A stretch of DNA of 64,000 bases from an uncultured Clostridia bacterium (GCA_946183365.1 CAMHAH010000003.1:1-64000); one strand, 5' to 3'; shown: positions 26,782 through 36,343, counted from the stretch's first letter. Notes: generated by a model not told the origin, from the sequence alone. Translations and numbers: made by a program.

Positions 26782-28803
26782 TTACTTATTTCCGTTTGTC
26801 TTTTTATACAACTCGGTGTTAAATAGAATAGTCCCTACTAATGTCATTGTGTTCTCTCTATTGATATGATTTACAATACACAAAAACATAAATGCGGCGT
26901 AGAGCAAAAAGAACGGCCAAGCTAAGAATAAACTATATTCTGAATAATTATGATATTTATAGCCCAAGAAGATAACTACAGCTCCGCTGAATAACATATT
27001 TCTCCCCAGTGATATAAATCTCTTGCTTTCGTTGCTTCGCGCGTGTTTAATAATCATAAATGATAAACATCCGTTCAACAGTATCTCAACACCCAATCCG
27101 ATTGCCCAGTAATCCGGAAATATAAATGCTGAAATACAGCCGATACAACCTATGATCATTACAAGCATTACTACCTTACTAAATCTGTAATCTTTGATGA
27201 TTTCAGTCTTATTTTTGCTTTCCTTTTTTAGCGGTTTATGGTGAAAGATGCGTAAAAAATATTTATAGTAATGGTATACATAATAAATCGAGAAACCTAC
27301 CATCACATTGATAAACGCTAACACCAAATAAGCGTCCTGCCTATTTGCATATGGGTTGAGAAAATGTAAGTTATTCAAATAACTAAGGATATTTCTTTCT
27401 CCCGTTTTGCCGGAATAGTACATCATTAATACCACGTTGACCGCCGCGATAACGGCAAGCATGAATATGAGCGCTATATCTATCGGTCTGAAAGCGCGTT
27501 TTGAAGAAGGTTTTGCCTCTATTCTATTACCGCTGAACTCCTCACAAATCTCATTCGTTTCTTCACTTATCGCAGAAGAAACCTCTGTACGCTTCAGCTG
27601 GATATTGTTATGATAGTATTCTATATTCTTTCTGAAGCCGATCGGCATATTTTCCTGACATATGTTCTTAATGGTTTCGAATACATAATCGTGCGTTATC
27701 TCGTATTCATTGATATTAGTATATCCCTCTTCTTTTCGGTGCAGCTGAATGAGTTGGTCATTTTCAAGCGCTCTTAACGTACTCTTTATCTCCTCTTGCG
27801 ACGCAAGAGTTATATTTCTGAAGTCCGATAGTCTTGCCGAGTAGATACCGTTTGCGTCAAGACAAAGAAGATATAAAATCTGGTGAGCTAACTGAGAATA
27901 ATAGTAATCATCTATTACATCTTTGATGTAGTTTTTGATCAACAAATCATAATCTCTTTCGAACTCAAGATAATTGTAATCGGCTTTTTCTGTTCCTTTA
28001 TCTTTGATCATCTTCATTAAAAATGAAAACCTGATCAAAGTCATATTATTATCACGGATACTGTCGAGCATATCATCAAACAGTTCGCTCTGTCCTTTTT
28101 TCCTGTTAAACGACTTATTCATTTCTCGTTCCAGTAAGATCTTCTCATTTTCGTTTAACGAAAGCCAAAAAACATTTTTATCATCGCTTGAATGATCATT
28201 GCGTATTTTATCGCCGAACAGCTTACAAACTTTGCCGTACACCTCTTCTTTAAAAGACAGGATAACAAGGCAATCCTTTGAGCAGAGGTCTTCAACTATC
28301 CTTTTTCTATCTTCATCAAAAAACGGTAAGGCATTTTCAAACTGATCCAGAATGACGTAGCGCTTTCCGCCAAAGTCCAGATCCTCAGACCACGGCAGAA
28401 AATAATCCTTATCCATAAAGAGGCAGTTTTCCTCATGTTCAAACAAATCGCGTAAAAGGGTGGATTTTCCGCAGCCGCTTTCTCCGGTGAGGATATATAA
28501 TCCGCTTTTTTCTTTTATATCAGGTAACTGATCATCTCTTTTGATAAGTCTTTCGTTTGAAATAACTTTAGTATCTTTTTTAGTCTTCTTATTGACAATG
28601 CAGATCACTCCTGTTGTTATGCCGAGAGATAAACCGGCATTGATCAATAGCTGCCAGATATTCATACTGCTGGCAAGCATTTTATCCAGCCACGGAATGT
28701 AGTATAGAATATTGAGAAAGCAGAAGAACAACGCCACAAACAGGACCGCCTTGCCCCAAGGCTCAGATAAATAGTAGTGATAGCTTATTTTGTTCCTTTT
28801 CAT
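26782..28803 (-). CDS. Membrane-anchored STAND-like P-loop NTPase
   Basis: A 673-residue protein. Two membrane segments are near residues 18-36 and 48-70. Next is a P-loop NTPase with Walker A LTGESGCGKST (105-115) and Walker B RYVILDQFENAL (148-159), the LDQFE form typical of STAND/NACHT-like signalling ATPases. A winged-helix-like and helical region (about 290-400) follows, then a linker, and about six membrane segments from about 440 to 655. AGGAGG stands before the ATG. Membrane-anchored STAND proteins occur in conflict systems where activation damages the membrane; here the C-terminal helices could be the effector, and no ligand-binding repeats are seen. It has its own terminator and no partner gene. 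Function is inferred. Confidence 0.75.
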   Translation of the reverse strand: MKRNKISYHYYLSEPWGKAVLFVALFFCFLNILYYIPWLDKMLASSMNIWQLLINAGLSLGITTGVICIVNKKTKKDTKVISNERLIKRDDQLPDIKEKSGLYILTGESGCGKSTLLRDLFEHEENCLFMDKDYFLPWSEDLDFGGKRYVILDQFENALPFFDEDRKRIVEDLCSKDCLVILSFKEEVYGKVCKLFGDKIRNDHSSDDKNVFWLSLNENEKILLEREMNKSFNRKKGQSELFDDMLDSIRDNNMTLIRFSFLMKMIKDKGTEKADYNYLEFERDYDLLIKNYIKDVIDDYYYSQLAHQILYLLCLDANGIYSARLSDFRNITLASQEEIKSTLRALENDQLIQLHRKEEGYTNINEYEITHDYVFETIKNICQENMPIGFRKNIEYYHNNIQLKRTEVSSAISEETNEICEEFSGNRIEAKPSSKRAFRPIDIALIFMLAVIAAVNVVLMMYYSGKTGERNILSYLNNLHFLNPYANRQDAYLVLAFINVMVGFSIYYVYHYYKYFLRIFHHKPLKKESKNKTEIIKDYRFSKVVMLVMIIGCIGCISAFIFPDYWAIGLGVEILLNGCLSFMIIKHARSNESKRFISLGRNMLFSGAVVIFLGYKYHNYSEYSLFLAWPFFLLYAAFMFLCIVNHINRENTMTLVGTILFNTELYKKTNGNK

Positions 28804-29034
28804 TGGTAACCTCCTAATATATTATAGTTCTGCAATAGTTTCAATGTTATTTCGACTGTTTAATACTATATCTTTCTATTTATAATAAACATTAACACTT
28901 TCTTTATTATAATATCAATATGCTATTTATAAGAATTTTTGCCTCTTATTTCGTCGAATTGAATAAAGCGGATATAAAACGAGTTATATACAAATATACG
29001 ACTATACGACGTTTTCGTTTCAATTATAAAAACA
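28804..29034. other. AT-rich gap without recognisable genes
   Basis: The gap between the STAND-like gene start and the terminator of the peptide operon is AT-rich. I see the AGGAGG of the STAND-like gene and a TATAAT-like box (minus strand, near 28822), but no confident -35 and no gene. Confidence 0.4.
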
Positions 29035-29054
29035 GCCGCCGAATGAACGGCGGC
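29035..29054 (-). terminator. Terminator of the BlaI/M56/peptide operon
   Basis: A GCCGCCG/CGGCGGC stem with a 6-base loop. On the minus strand it is followed by TGTTTTT. It lies about 150 bases beyond the peptide stop. Confidence 0.8.
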
Positions 29055-29167
29055 CGGGTTAGAAGAAGTTGAGCGGGTTATATGGGGTTATCCTATATTT
29101 ATTTTGTTGACTTATGATTTTTAAAATATGATATTTATATAATTTATAAATTGTTTGATATTTTTTT

Positions 29168-29189
29168 ACACTGCAATTGCTTGCAGTGT
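29168..29189. other. Short hairpin just downstream of the secreted-peptide gene
   Basis: Arms ACACTGCA and TGCAGTGT with a 6-base loop, 11 bases after the stop. There is no T-run on the minus strand, so it may stabilise the message rather than end it. Confidence 0.45.
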
Positions 29190-29200
29190 AATTTTATGTA

Positions 29201-29464
29201 TTAATATACCAAAATCCAATTGGTGTCGTACCACTGTCCCAGAGTAGCGTTCCACCTGCGTTTATATAAATGCCCATTTTCAACTTTATACTTCCATACA
29301 AGTTGATACGCCTTTGACGAATCCGAATCACCATCCTGAGCGGCAGTGATTACAATTTCATCCTTGGGTTCGTTTACTTCCTTGGCACTTACAATTGCGA
29401 CAGTTGAGAACATCATCATCGCAGCAAGTGAAATGGTAATGATTGCTTTGAATGCGTTTTTCAT
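29201..29464 (-). CDS. Small secreted protein in a BlaI/M56 operon
   Basis: This 87-residue protein has a clear signal peptide (lysine, then a hydrophobic run, then SAKEV near residues 26-30). The mature part of about 58 residues is rich in Trp and Tyr (VWKYKVENGHLYKRRWNATLGQWYDTNW). Its beta-hairpin-like spacing recalls wall-binding or bacteriocin-like peptides. AGGAG precedes the ATG. It follows the M56 peptidase gene by 18 bases and so should be induced through the BlaI/M56 pair. It could be the output, the signal or an immunity factor. I do not recognise a family. Confidence 0.75.
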   Translation of the reverse strand: MKNAFKAIITISLAAMMMFSTVAIVSAKEVNEPKDEIVITAAQDGDSDSSKAYQLVWKYKVENGHLYKRRWNATLGQWYDTNWILVY

Positions 29465-29482
29465 TCAGATTACTCCTAACTA

Positions 29483-30652
29483 TTATTCGTAAATAGTATA
29501 ACCTTCATACATTCCTTGCTCAACTTCTTCTTTTGTTATCTTTTCTGGAGGAAAATCAGCGACATAAAATAGATAGTTGCCATCTTTTTGTTTTACTAAA
29601 TATCCATTAGTATTATTTACTATATATCCATTATATCCTATACTATATTGCTCATCATTAATCTCAAATCCATAAAACGGTTGCCAAATGAACACATAAG
29701 AACCTACAAAGATACCTACAAACAATATAGCTATCATTGTATTCCATATCGCCTGCCCAGCTCTTTTCGGCGGGTCGGCAAGGATAGCTTTTATTCGCGT
29801 TACCAACTTGCTTTTCTTCTTTCCGTCGGTAAGCTCCGCGCATATGACAAACGGTTTATCTCCGCTTTTCTTAACGCTGCGATTCTTGAGCGTTTCGATA
29901 TAAGTCAGCTTCTCGGCGTCCGAGAGGTCTTTGGTTGCGTTCAAGTCGCACTTCATCTCAAGGGAGATATCCAAATCACTCTTCAGCAGATATGCAAACG
30001 GATTCCACCAGAAGACACAGCAATAGATCTGGATCAGTAACTTGATCCAAAGATCCTTGTTTTTGATGTGCATACACTCGTGACGGAACATCATTCTCAA
30101 TTCATCGTCCGAATAAGTTTCATCAGGGATCAAAACCGTCTTATGTATCAAGCCGACAACCAGTGTACCGGTGATCACATCTGTCTTTCTCAGTGCAACA
30201 TTCTTGTCGCTCTTCAAAACATCTTTGACAACACCGTAGAAAATCTCGCGTTCATGATCGGTAGCATAATCACCGTTCGCCATCAGATAACGTGTAAATC
30301 GGCGCTGTGAAACAATATTCCGTATACCGATGATAATAATACCGACCGCCCATACGCAGAGAAAGATTATGAGAGCAGTATTAGGACGAGCAATTCCGTC
30401 TGCGTCTCTTTTGATAAATGCCTCGAATACCGACACATATACAGAACGATCCGCAAGTATGACCTGCAGCCCGGGAAACTCGATCGGCAGGAATATCCTC
30501 AGCACACAGAACAGGTACAGGATGACCATGAACCACACGCTGAATAAGTTTGAAAAATAAGGGACCTTTCGCAGAAAATAGATGATCACTATCATGAGGC
30601 TGTTTGTGAGTACAGCCATGATAAACGGAAATACGAACTGCCCTATATCCAT
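29483..30652 (-). CDS. M56-family (BlaR1/MecR1-type) membrane metallopeptidase
   Basis: A 389-residue protein with four membrane segments (about residues 5-27, 38-58, 93-111 and 285-308). The zinc site HECMH (191-195) sits in a cytoplasmic loop. After the last membrane segment only about 80 extracellular residues remain, with no penicillin-binding sensor domain. It is therefore not a beta-lactam receptor of the BlaR1 kind; the short outer domain senses something else. The start overlaps the BlaI stop (TAATG). Family knowledge says it would cleave or trigger loss of the BlaI-like repressor. Confidence 0.88.
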   Translation of the reverse strand: MDIGQFVFPFIMAVLTNSLMIVIIYFLRKVPYFSNLFSVWFMVILYLFCVLRIFLPIEFPGLQVILADRSVYVSVFEAFIKRDADGIARPNTALIIFLCVWAVGIIIIGIRNIVSQRRFTRYLMANGDYATDHEREIFYGVVKDVLKSDKNVALRKTDVITGTLVVGLIHKTVLIPDETYSDDELRMMFRHECMHIKNKDLWIKLLIQIYCCVFWWNPFAYLLKSDLDISLEMKCDLNATKDLSDAEKLTYIETLKNRSVKKSGDKPFVICAELTDGKKKSKLVTRIKAILADPPKRAGQAIWNTMIAILFVGIFVGSYVFIWQPFYGFEINDEQYSIGYNGYIVNNTNGYLVKQKDGNYLFYVADFPPEKITKEEVEQGMYEGYTIYE

Positions 30653-31029
30653 TACTTGATTCCCTTTGACTTTTTCCAGTCCTTGATCATTTGCTCGATT
30701 TCTTTCATGGACTCTTCATCGGCTTTGCTGTCGGCAAAAGCGGCAAACAGAGCAGGCATCTTATTCTCGGGGTTCTCTTCGAGATACTCGTTGAGATAAT
30801 ACTCCTCTTTGGTCATCTTGGGTGAGAACTTACGCGCATAGCTGCGGGAGATCAGCTCGAAAGACTCTATCTTTACGATGCCCTTCTTCATCAATGACTT
30901 GATGAGAGAATGAACATAGCTGTCCTTCCATGTCTTGTCTCCGGATAACTCAACGATTTCGGTACACGACAGAGGCTTATTGACGCTCCAAAGCAGATCC
31001 ATTACCTGTTTTTCGCTTTTCGTCATCAT
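30652..31029 (-). CDS. BlaI/MecI-family transcriptional repressor
   Basis: This 125-residue protein has the winged-helix of BlaI (residues 5-75: EKQVMDLLWSVNKPLSCTEI, then YVHSLIKSLMKKGIV) and the family's C-terminal dimerisation and cleavage region. It should repress its own operon until the downstream M56 peptidase acts. AGGAG lies nine bases upstream of the ATG. A 26-base inverted repeat just upstream is a good operator candidate. The operon is blaI-like, M56, then secreted peptide. Confidence 0.9.
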   Translation of the reverse strand: MMTKSEKQVMDLLWSVNKPLSCTEIVELSGDKTWKDSYVHSLIKSLMKKGIVKIESFELISRSYARKFSPKMTKEEYYLNEYLEENPENKMPALFAAFADSKADEESMKEIEQMIKDWKKSKGIK

Positions 31030-31045
31030 TTAACATCGCTCCTAA

Positions 31046-31071
31046 AGTATTTTACTAAATTATAAAATACT
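31046..31071 (-). promoter_or_regulatory. Probable operator of the BlaI-like repressor
   Basis: AGTATTTTA (31046-31054) and TAAAATACT (31063-31071) are a perfect 9-base inverted repeat with an 8-base spacer, 17 bases upstream of the repressor start. Position and symmetry suit a BlaI dimer. Confidence 0.6.
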
Positions 31072-31131
31072 CGTCGAATAATGTCAATGATAAACTAAAA
31101 CCAGTTTACCATTTATTGTAGATATTTTCAA

Positions 31132-31160
31132 TTGACATTTTTTATAAATTATTGTAAAAT
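31132..31160 (+). promoter_or_regulatory. Promoter of the XRE regulator gene
   Basis: A perfect TTGACA (31132-31137), a 17-base spacer and TAAAAT (31155-31160). It is divergent from the BlaI operon. Confidence 0.8.
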
Positions 31161-31225
31161 AATTTTAGCAGTTTTTACAAATTTTGATTTTATCCGACAT
31201 TTTTTTGCAAACGGAGTGTTATTTT

Positions 31226-31609
31226 ATGAAACAGACATTTGGAGAATTTATTAAAAAAGAACGGCTCGACAGAATGATAAAACTGAATGTCTTTGCTAAA
31301 ACAGTCGGTATCTCAAGTGTTTACCAATCGTATATAGAATCAGGAAAACGTCCCGCTCCGTCAAAACCGATACTTAAAAAAATGGCGGAAGTGCTGAATT
31401 TAAATGACCGCGAGATACAGACGATGAATACCCTCGCTTCTTTATCCCGCGCAAAAGATTCCCTTCCCGAGAACTTAGACAGCTATATTTTAGAGCGTCC
31501 GTATATTACCGAAACATTATTGACCGCTAAAAAGAATGATACACCCGAAGCAGAGTGGGTAAAGTTCAAGAATAAAATTGATCTTTATTCGGTAATAAAA
31601 AGAAAGTAA
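31226..31609 (+). CDS. XRE-family helix-turn-helix regulator
   Basis: A 127-residue protein. The N-terminal 65 residues are a Cro/C1-type HTH (FGEFIKKERLDRMI, then FAKTVGISSVYQSYIESGKR). The C-terminal half is charged and not recognised. The start is the ATG at 31226, with CGGAG upstream; the extra 14 codons before it lack a site. It is divergent from the BlaI operon and ends at a strong terminator. It could regulate the neighbouring accessory genes; nothing in the sequence shows the target. Confidence 0.85.
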   Translation: MKQTFGEFIKKERLDRMIKLNVFAKTVGISSVYQSYIESGKRPAPSKPILKKMAEVLNLNDREIQTMNTLASLSRAKDSLPENLDSYILERPYITETLLTAKKNDTPEAEWVKFKNKIDLYSVIKRK

Positions 31610-31629
31610 AAGAGTATAAATACCATGCA

Positions 31630-31662
31630 AAAAGACTGAACCCGCTTAAGGTTCAGTCTTTT
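31630..31662. terminator. Bidirectional terminator
   Basis: A perfect 13-base stem (AAAAGACTGAACC with GGTTCAGTCTTTT) and a 7-base loop, with A and T runs on both sides. It serves the XRE gene and the convergent nucleotide-sugar operon. Confidence 0.9.
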
Positions 31663-31671
31663 ATGTACATA

Positions 31672-32868
31672 TCAAACCGGTTCAAAGAACGTATCCGGAT
31701 GATTCGGGTCAAATAGTTCATTCGCCCACATAAGGGTGACGAGGTTCTCGGTATCCGACAGATTGATGATATTATGCGTCCAGCCGGGGATCATGTGAAC
31801 AGCTTCGATCTTGTCGCCCGATACCTCAAAGCTGACCTTTTCATTCGTGTGGATATTGCGCTCCTCGATCAGCGCGCGACCGCTGACGACGATGAAAAAC
31901 TCCCACTTAGAGTTGTGCCAGTGCTGACCCTTGGTGATGCCGGGCTTACTGATATTCACGCTGAACTGTCCGTGATCGGCGGTTTTCAAAAGCTCGGTGA
32001 AGGAGCCGCGGTCATCGCAATTCATCTTGAGTGGGAACTTAAAGTCCTTCGTCGGCAGATAGCTCAGATAAAGGCTGTACAGCTTCTTCGCAAAGCTGCC
32101 GTCGGGGATACGCGGGACGATCAGGGTGTCGTGCTGCGCCTTGAACTCATTGAGCAGATCGACGATCTCGCCGAGGGTGACCGTATAGGTCAGCGGCACA
32201 TAGCAATAGCGGCCGTCTGCCTTTTCTACAGGATTTAACCCATCATAATCACAGCGCTTTTCCCTGCCCTCGAGCAGATCAAACATTGCTTCAACAAGGT
32301 CGTCGATATAGAGCAGTTCGACCGTCGCGCTGCGGTCGTTGACGGTAAAAGGCAGATCATTCGCAATAGCGTTGCAGAAGGTGGACACGGCGCTGTTGTA
32401 GTTCGGACGACTGTGACCCATGAGGTTCGGGAAACGATAGACTGCGACCTTTACTCCATTCTCCTCGCCGTAGTTGAAGAACAATTCTTCGCCCGCGAGC
32501 TTTGACTTGCCGTAATCGCTCTCCCCATAGCGACCGATCAGGGTCGCCTGAATGGATGACGACAGCATCACAGGAGCTTTATTATCATACTTCTTCAAGG
32601 TATCGAGCAGCTTGGAGCCGAAGCCGAAATTGCCCTGCATGAACTCCGCGTTATCCTTCGGACGATTCACGCCCGCAAGATTAAAGACGAAGTCCGCCTT
32701 TTGGCAATACTCGTCCAGCTCCGCCTCGGTGCTGTCGATATCATATTCATATATCTCTTCGATATTCAGCGCGGGTCTGGTGCGGTTCTTGCCGTCGCGG
32801 ATGTTTTTTAAATTTGCGACCAAAGCCTGTCCGACCATACCTTTCGCGCCTGTGACTAAGATATTCAT
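31672..32868 (-). CDS. capF: CapF-like bifunctional reductase of UDP-N-acetyl-L-fucosamine synthesis
   Basis: A 398-residue protein. The N-terminal SDR domain has a Rossmann loop GAKGMVGQ (residues 8-15) and a YGKSK-type active site (DYGKSKLAGEE). The C-terminal cupin (about 280-398) has QHWHNSKWEFF and the later HNIIN. This SDR-cupin fusion is the hallmark of CapF/WbjC, which reduces the keto sugar made by CapE. The ATG overlaps the stop of the 2-epimerase gene (ATGA), with GGAG upstream, so I reject the GTG five codons earlier. It is the last gene of the cluster and is followed by a terminator. Confidence 0.92.
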   Translation of the reverse strand: MNILVTGAKGMVGQALVANLKNIRDGKNRTRPALNIEEIYEYDIDSTEAELDEYCQKADFVFNLAGVNRPKDNAEFMQGNFGFGSKLLDTLKKYDNKAPVMLSSSIQATLIGRYGESDYGKSKLAGEELFFNYGEENGVKVAVYRFPNLMGHSRPNYNSAVSTFCNAIANDLPFTVNDRSATVELLYIDDLVEAMFDLLEGREKRCDYDGLNPVEKADGRYCYVPLTYTVTLGEIVDLLNEFKAQHDTLIVPRIPDGSFAKKLYSLYLSYLPTKDFKFPLKMNCDDRGSFTELLKTADHGQFSVNISKPGITKGQHWHNSKWEFFIVVSGRALIEERNIHTNEKVSFEVSGDKIEAVHMIPGWTHNIINLSDTENLVTLMWANELFDPNHPDTFFEPV

Positions 32869-34043
32869 ACGTCTTTTCTCCACACCATTTTGTTGACGAC
32901 ACCTGTATAAGACTGGATGATCTTGATGACCTTGTCAGAGACATTCTCGTCCGTATAATCGGGAACAGGAATACCAAGGTCGCCGTTCTTATTCATCTCA
33001 ACGGCGGTATCGACCGCCTGGAGCAGGCTCTTTTCATCGATGCCGGCGAGGATGAAGCAGGCTTTGTCGAGCGCCTCGGGGCGTTCGGTGGAGGTGCGGA
33101 TGCAGACGGCGGGGAACGGCTTGCCGATGCTTGTGAAGAAGGAGCTTTCCTCTGGCAGTGTACCGCTGTCGGACACGACCGCGAAGGCGTTCATCTGCAG
33201 GCAGTTGTAGTCATGGAAACCTAAAGGCTCATGTTGTATAACACGCTTATCCAAAACAAATCCGCTCTCTTCCAAGCGCTTCTTAGAACGAGGATGGCAG
33301 GAATAGAGGATCGGCAGATCGTACTTTTCTGCCATTTTATTGATCGCCGTAAACAGGCTGATGAAGTTCTTTTCGGTGTCGATATTTTCCTCACGGTGAG
33401 CGGAGAGCAAAATATATTTGCCCTTCTCCAATCCGAGACGAGAATGGATATCCGACGTTTCGATCTGTGCGAGGTTATTGTGCAGAACCTCCGCCATCGG
33501 AGAGCCTGTCACATAGGTGCGTTCCTTCGGAAGCCCCGTATCGGCAAGATAGCGGCGCGCGTGCTCGGAATATGCCATATTGACATCGGAAATGATATCG
33601 ACGATGCGGCGGTTGGTCTCCTCGGGCAGGCACTCGTCCTTACAGCGATTACCCGCCTCCATATGGAAGATCGGGATATGCAGACGCTTTGCACCGATAA
33701 CGCTTAGACAAGAGTTGGTGTCGCCGAGAACTAATACCGCATCGGGATTGATCTCAGCCATGAGCTGATAGCTTTTCGCGATGATATTGCCCATCGTCTC
33801 GCCGAGATCGGCGCCGACCGCATCGAGGTAGACGTCGGGATCATCAAGCGACAGATCCTTGAAGAACACGCCGTTGAGGTTGTAGTCGTAGTTCTGACCG
33901 GTATGCGCGAGGATGGTATCAAAATACTTGCGCGCCTTATTGATGACTGCGGCTAGGCGGATGATCTCGGGGCGTGTGCCGACGATGATCAGCAGCTTTA
34001 ACTTGCCGTTATCTTTCCATTTTACGTTTGAATAATCGCTCAT
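32865..34043 (-). CDS. capG: UDP-N-acetylglucosamine 2-epimerase family protein (CapG-like)
   Basis: A 392-residue protein of the non-hydrolysing 2-epimerase family: GTRPEIIRL near residues 22-30, then HTGQNYDYNL, HMEAGNRC and the SDSGTLPEES block. Between CapE and CapF homologues it most likely makes UDP-N-acetyl-L-fucosamine in the last step of the three-gene pathway. It overlaps both neighbours by four bases (ATGA), with GAGG before the start. Confidence 0.92.
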   Translation of the reverse strand: MSDYSNVKWKDNGKLKLLIIVGTRPEIIRLAAVINKARKYFDTILAHTGQNYDYNLNGVFFKDLSLDDPDVYLDAVGADLGETMGNIIAKSYQLMAEINPDAVLVLGDTNSCLSVIGAKRLHIPIFHMEAGNRCKDECLPEETNRRIVDIISDVNMAYSEHARRYLADTGLPKERTYVTGSPMAEVLHNNLAQIETSDIHSRLGLEKGKYILLSAHREENIDTEKNFISLFTAINKMAEKYDLPILYSCHPRSKKRLEESGFVLDKRVIQHEPLGFHDYNCLQMNAFAVVSDSGTLPEESSFFTSIGKPFPAVCIRTSTERPEALDKACFILAGIDEKSLLQAVDTAVEMNKNGDLGIPVPDYTDENVSDKVIKIIQSYTGVVNKMVWRKDV

Positions 34044-35071
34044 TTCAACGCCTCTTTCACATAGTCGGTGGTGAGGATCTTTTCGACCGTGCCGTCAACA
34101 TCCAGCAGGTTGGTATTGTGGCTGGTATAGGACTCGTCCGCCTCGGTGGCGACTTCGCCCTTGACGACGAATATGTCATAATTCAGATCGCGGCTGTCTG
34201 CCGCTACGCGGAAGTATTTGCCCATATCCTCACTACGCAGACGCTCTTCACGGGTCATCAATGTCTCGTATAGCTTCTCGCCGTGACGGGTGCCGATGAT
34301 CTTGGTGCCGGTATCGCCGAACAGCTTCTGCACTGCCTGTGCCAGCACGCCGATGGTGGAGGCGTCAGCCTTCTGGATAAAGAGGTCGCCCGGGTTGGCG
34401 TGCTCAAAAGCAAACTTGACGAGATCGACCGCCTCATCAAGGTTCATCAAGAAGCGGGTCATATCGGGGTTTGTGATCGTGATCGGATTGCCCGCTTTGA
34501 TCTGGTCAATGAACAGCGGGATGACCGATCCGCGACTGCACATGACGTTACCGTAACGCGTACAGCAGATGACCGTGCCTCCGCGCTCAGCCGCTACACG
34601 GGCGTTTGCGGAGACGACGTGCTCCATCATGGCTTTTGAAATACCCATCGCGTTGATCGGATACGCCGCCTTGTCAGTCGACAGACAGACGACGCGCTTG
34701 ACGCCGCAGTCAATCGCCGCATGGAGCATATTGTCGGTACCCTCAACATTGGTGCGAACGGCTTCCATCGGGAAGAACTCGCAGGACGGCACCTGCTTCA
34801 ATGCCGCCGCGTGGAACACATAATCAACGCCCCACATGGCGTCCTTGATAGACCGCGCATTGCGAACGTCGCCGATATGGAACTTCACCTTGTTGGCGTA
34901 TTCGGGAAAACGCGCCTGAAGATCATGGCGCATATCGTCCTGCTTTTTCTCATCGCGCGAGAAGATACGGATCTCTCCGATATCGCTTGTTAAAAAGTGC
35001 TTGAGTACAGTATGTCCGAACGAACCCGTACCGCCTGTGATCATCAGGGTAGCCCCTGTAAAACTCGACAT
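34040..35071 (-). CDS. capE: CapE-like UDP-N-acetylglucosamine 4,6-dehydratase/5-epimerase
   Basis: A 343-residue SDR of the extended inverting-dehydratase type. The cofactor loop is GGTGSFGHT (13-21). The catalytic region reads STDKAAYPINAMGISKAMME, where the usual active-site tyrosine is replaced by Met before GxxK, a substitution known in this subfamily. The C-terminal RHGEKLYETLM block is diagnostic. It converts UDP-GlcNAc to the 4-keto-6-deoxy sugar used by CapF and CapG. AAGGA stands before the ATG. Confidence 0.93.
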   Translation of the reverse strand: MSSFTGATLMITGGTGSFGHTVLKHFLTSDIGEIRIFSRDEKKQDDMRHDLQARFPEYANKVKFHIGDVRNARSIKDAMWGVDYVFHAAALKQVPSCEFFPMEAVRTNVEGTDNMLHAAIDCGVKRVVCLSTDKAAYPINAMGISKAMMEHVVSANARVAAERGGTVICCTRYGNVMCSRGSVIPLFIDQIKAGNPITITNPDMTRFLMNLDEAVDLVKFAFEHANPGDLFIQKADASTIGVLAQAVQKLFGDTGTKIIGTRHGEKLYETLMTREERLRSEDMGKYFRVAADSRDLNYDIFVVKGEVATEADESYTSHNTNLLDVDGTVEKILTTDYVKEALK

Positions 35072-35089
35072 AATGATCCTTCCCTTTTA

Positions 35090-36322
35090 TCAATCTCTTC
35101 TGAACAGATCTCTGGTATAAACCTTATCCTCAACGTCATCCAGGACGCTGTCATAGCGGTTAGCGATGATGGCGTTAGAACGCTTTTTAAACTCAGCAAG
35201 ATCATTTACGACCTCAGAGCCGAAGAAGGTAGTACCGTTCTCGAGCGTCGGTTCATATACGATGACCGTCGCGCCCTTTGCCTTGATGCGCTTCATAACA
35301 CCTTGGATCGAGCTTTGGCGGAAGTTATCTGAATTGCTCTTCATCGTCAGGCGATACACGCCGATCGTCACGCTGTGCTCTGCGTGACTGTCATAGACGC
35401 TGTTCTCATGGTAGTAGCCCGCCTTTTCCAGAACGCGGTCGGCGATAAAATCCTTGCGCGTGCGGTTAGACTCCACGATCGCGGACATCATATTCTGCGG
35501 CACTTCGTCATAGTTTGCGAGCAGCTGTTTAGTGTCTTTCGGCAGGCAGTAACCGCCGTAGCCGAAGCTCGGGTTGTTATAGTGAGCGCCGATACGCGGG
35601 TCGAGGCAAACGCCCTCGATTATGTCCTGTGTGTTCAGGCCCTTCATCTCGGCGTAGGTATCCAACTCGTTGAAGTAGCTGACGCGCAGAGCGAGGTAGG
35701 TATTGGCGAACAGCTTGACCGCCTCTGCCTCGGTGAAGCCCATGATTCGGGTCTCGATATCCTCTTTGATCGCACCCTCCTGCAATAACTTCGCAAAAGT
35801 CTGCGCCGCCTCTGTCAACCGTTCGTCATCCTTGTCCGTGCCGACGATGATACGCGACGGATAGAGATTGTCATACAACGCCTTGCTTTCACGCAGGAAC
35901 TCCGGGCTGAAGATGATATTCTTGCTGCCGGTCTTCTCGCGAATGTGTTCGGTATACCCGACGGGAATAGTGGACTTGATCACCATGATCGCGTCGGGAT
36001 TGTACTGCATGACGAGATCGATGACAGCTTCAACAGCGGATGTATCAAAAAAGTTCTTCCTGCTGTCGTAGTTGGTCGGAGCGGCGATCACAACGAAGTC
36101 CGCATTCTTGTAAGCGTACTCCGCGTCAAGGGTCGCCTCTAAATTAAGCTCCTTCTCTATCAAGTATTTCTCTATGTATTCGTCCTGAATGGGCGATTTT
36201 TTGTTATTGATCAATTCCACTTTTTCGGGAACGATATCGACCGCCTTGACGGTGTTATGCTGTGCTAAAAGCACCGCGATAGACAAGCCGACATATCCGG
36301 TGCCCGCTACTGCGATTTTCAT
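35090..36322 (-). CDS. UDP-glucose 6-dehydrogenase
   Basis: This 410-residue protein has a GTGYVGLS Rossmann loop (7-14), the KSTIPVGYT block, the SPEFLRES stretch and the catalytic [11 protein letters not shown]. It oxidises UDP-glucose to UDP-glucuronate, the substrate of the 4-epimerase encoded just upstream in the operon. The start is the ATG with GAGG upstream; a TTG six codons earlier is rejected. A few genomes use this group for other UDP-hexoses, so substrate is family-level. Confidence 0.9.
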   Translation of the reverse strand: MKIAVAGTGYVGLSIAVLLAQHNTVKAVDIVPEKVELINNKKSPIQDEYIEKYLIEKELNLEATLDAEYAYKNADFVVIAAPTNYDSRKNFFDTSAVEAVIDLVMQYNPDAIMVIKSTIPVGYTEHIREKTGSKNIIFSPEFLRESKALYDNLYPSRIIVGTDKDDERLTEAAQTFAKLLQEGAIKEDIETRIMGFTEAEAVKLFANTYLALRVSYFNELDTYAEMKGLNTQDIIEGVCLDPRIGAHYNNPSFGYGGYCLPKDTKQLLANYDEVPQNMMSAIVESNRTRKDFIADRVLEKAGYYHENSVYDSHAEHSVTIGVYRLTMKSNSDNFRQSSIQGVMKRIKAKGATVIVYEPTLENGTTFFGSEVVNDLAEFKKRSNAIIANRYDSVLDDVEDKVYTRDLFRRD

Positions 36323-36343
36323 GATCGTTACCTCTTGCAATAA

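Noticed and set aside
29168..29189. Hairpin as main terminator of the peptide operon
   Set aside because: No T-run follows on the minus strand; the GC-rich hairpin at 29035-29054 with TTTTT fits better.
34283..34993. Overlapping plus-strand frames across the CapE-like gene
   Set aside because: They are antisense shadows in GC-richer coding sequence.
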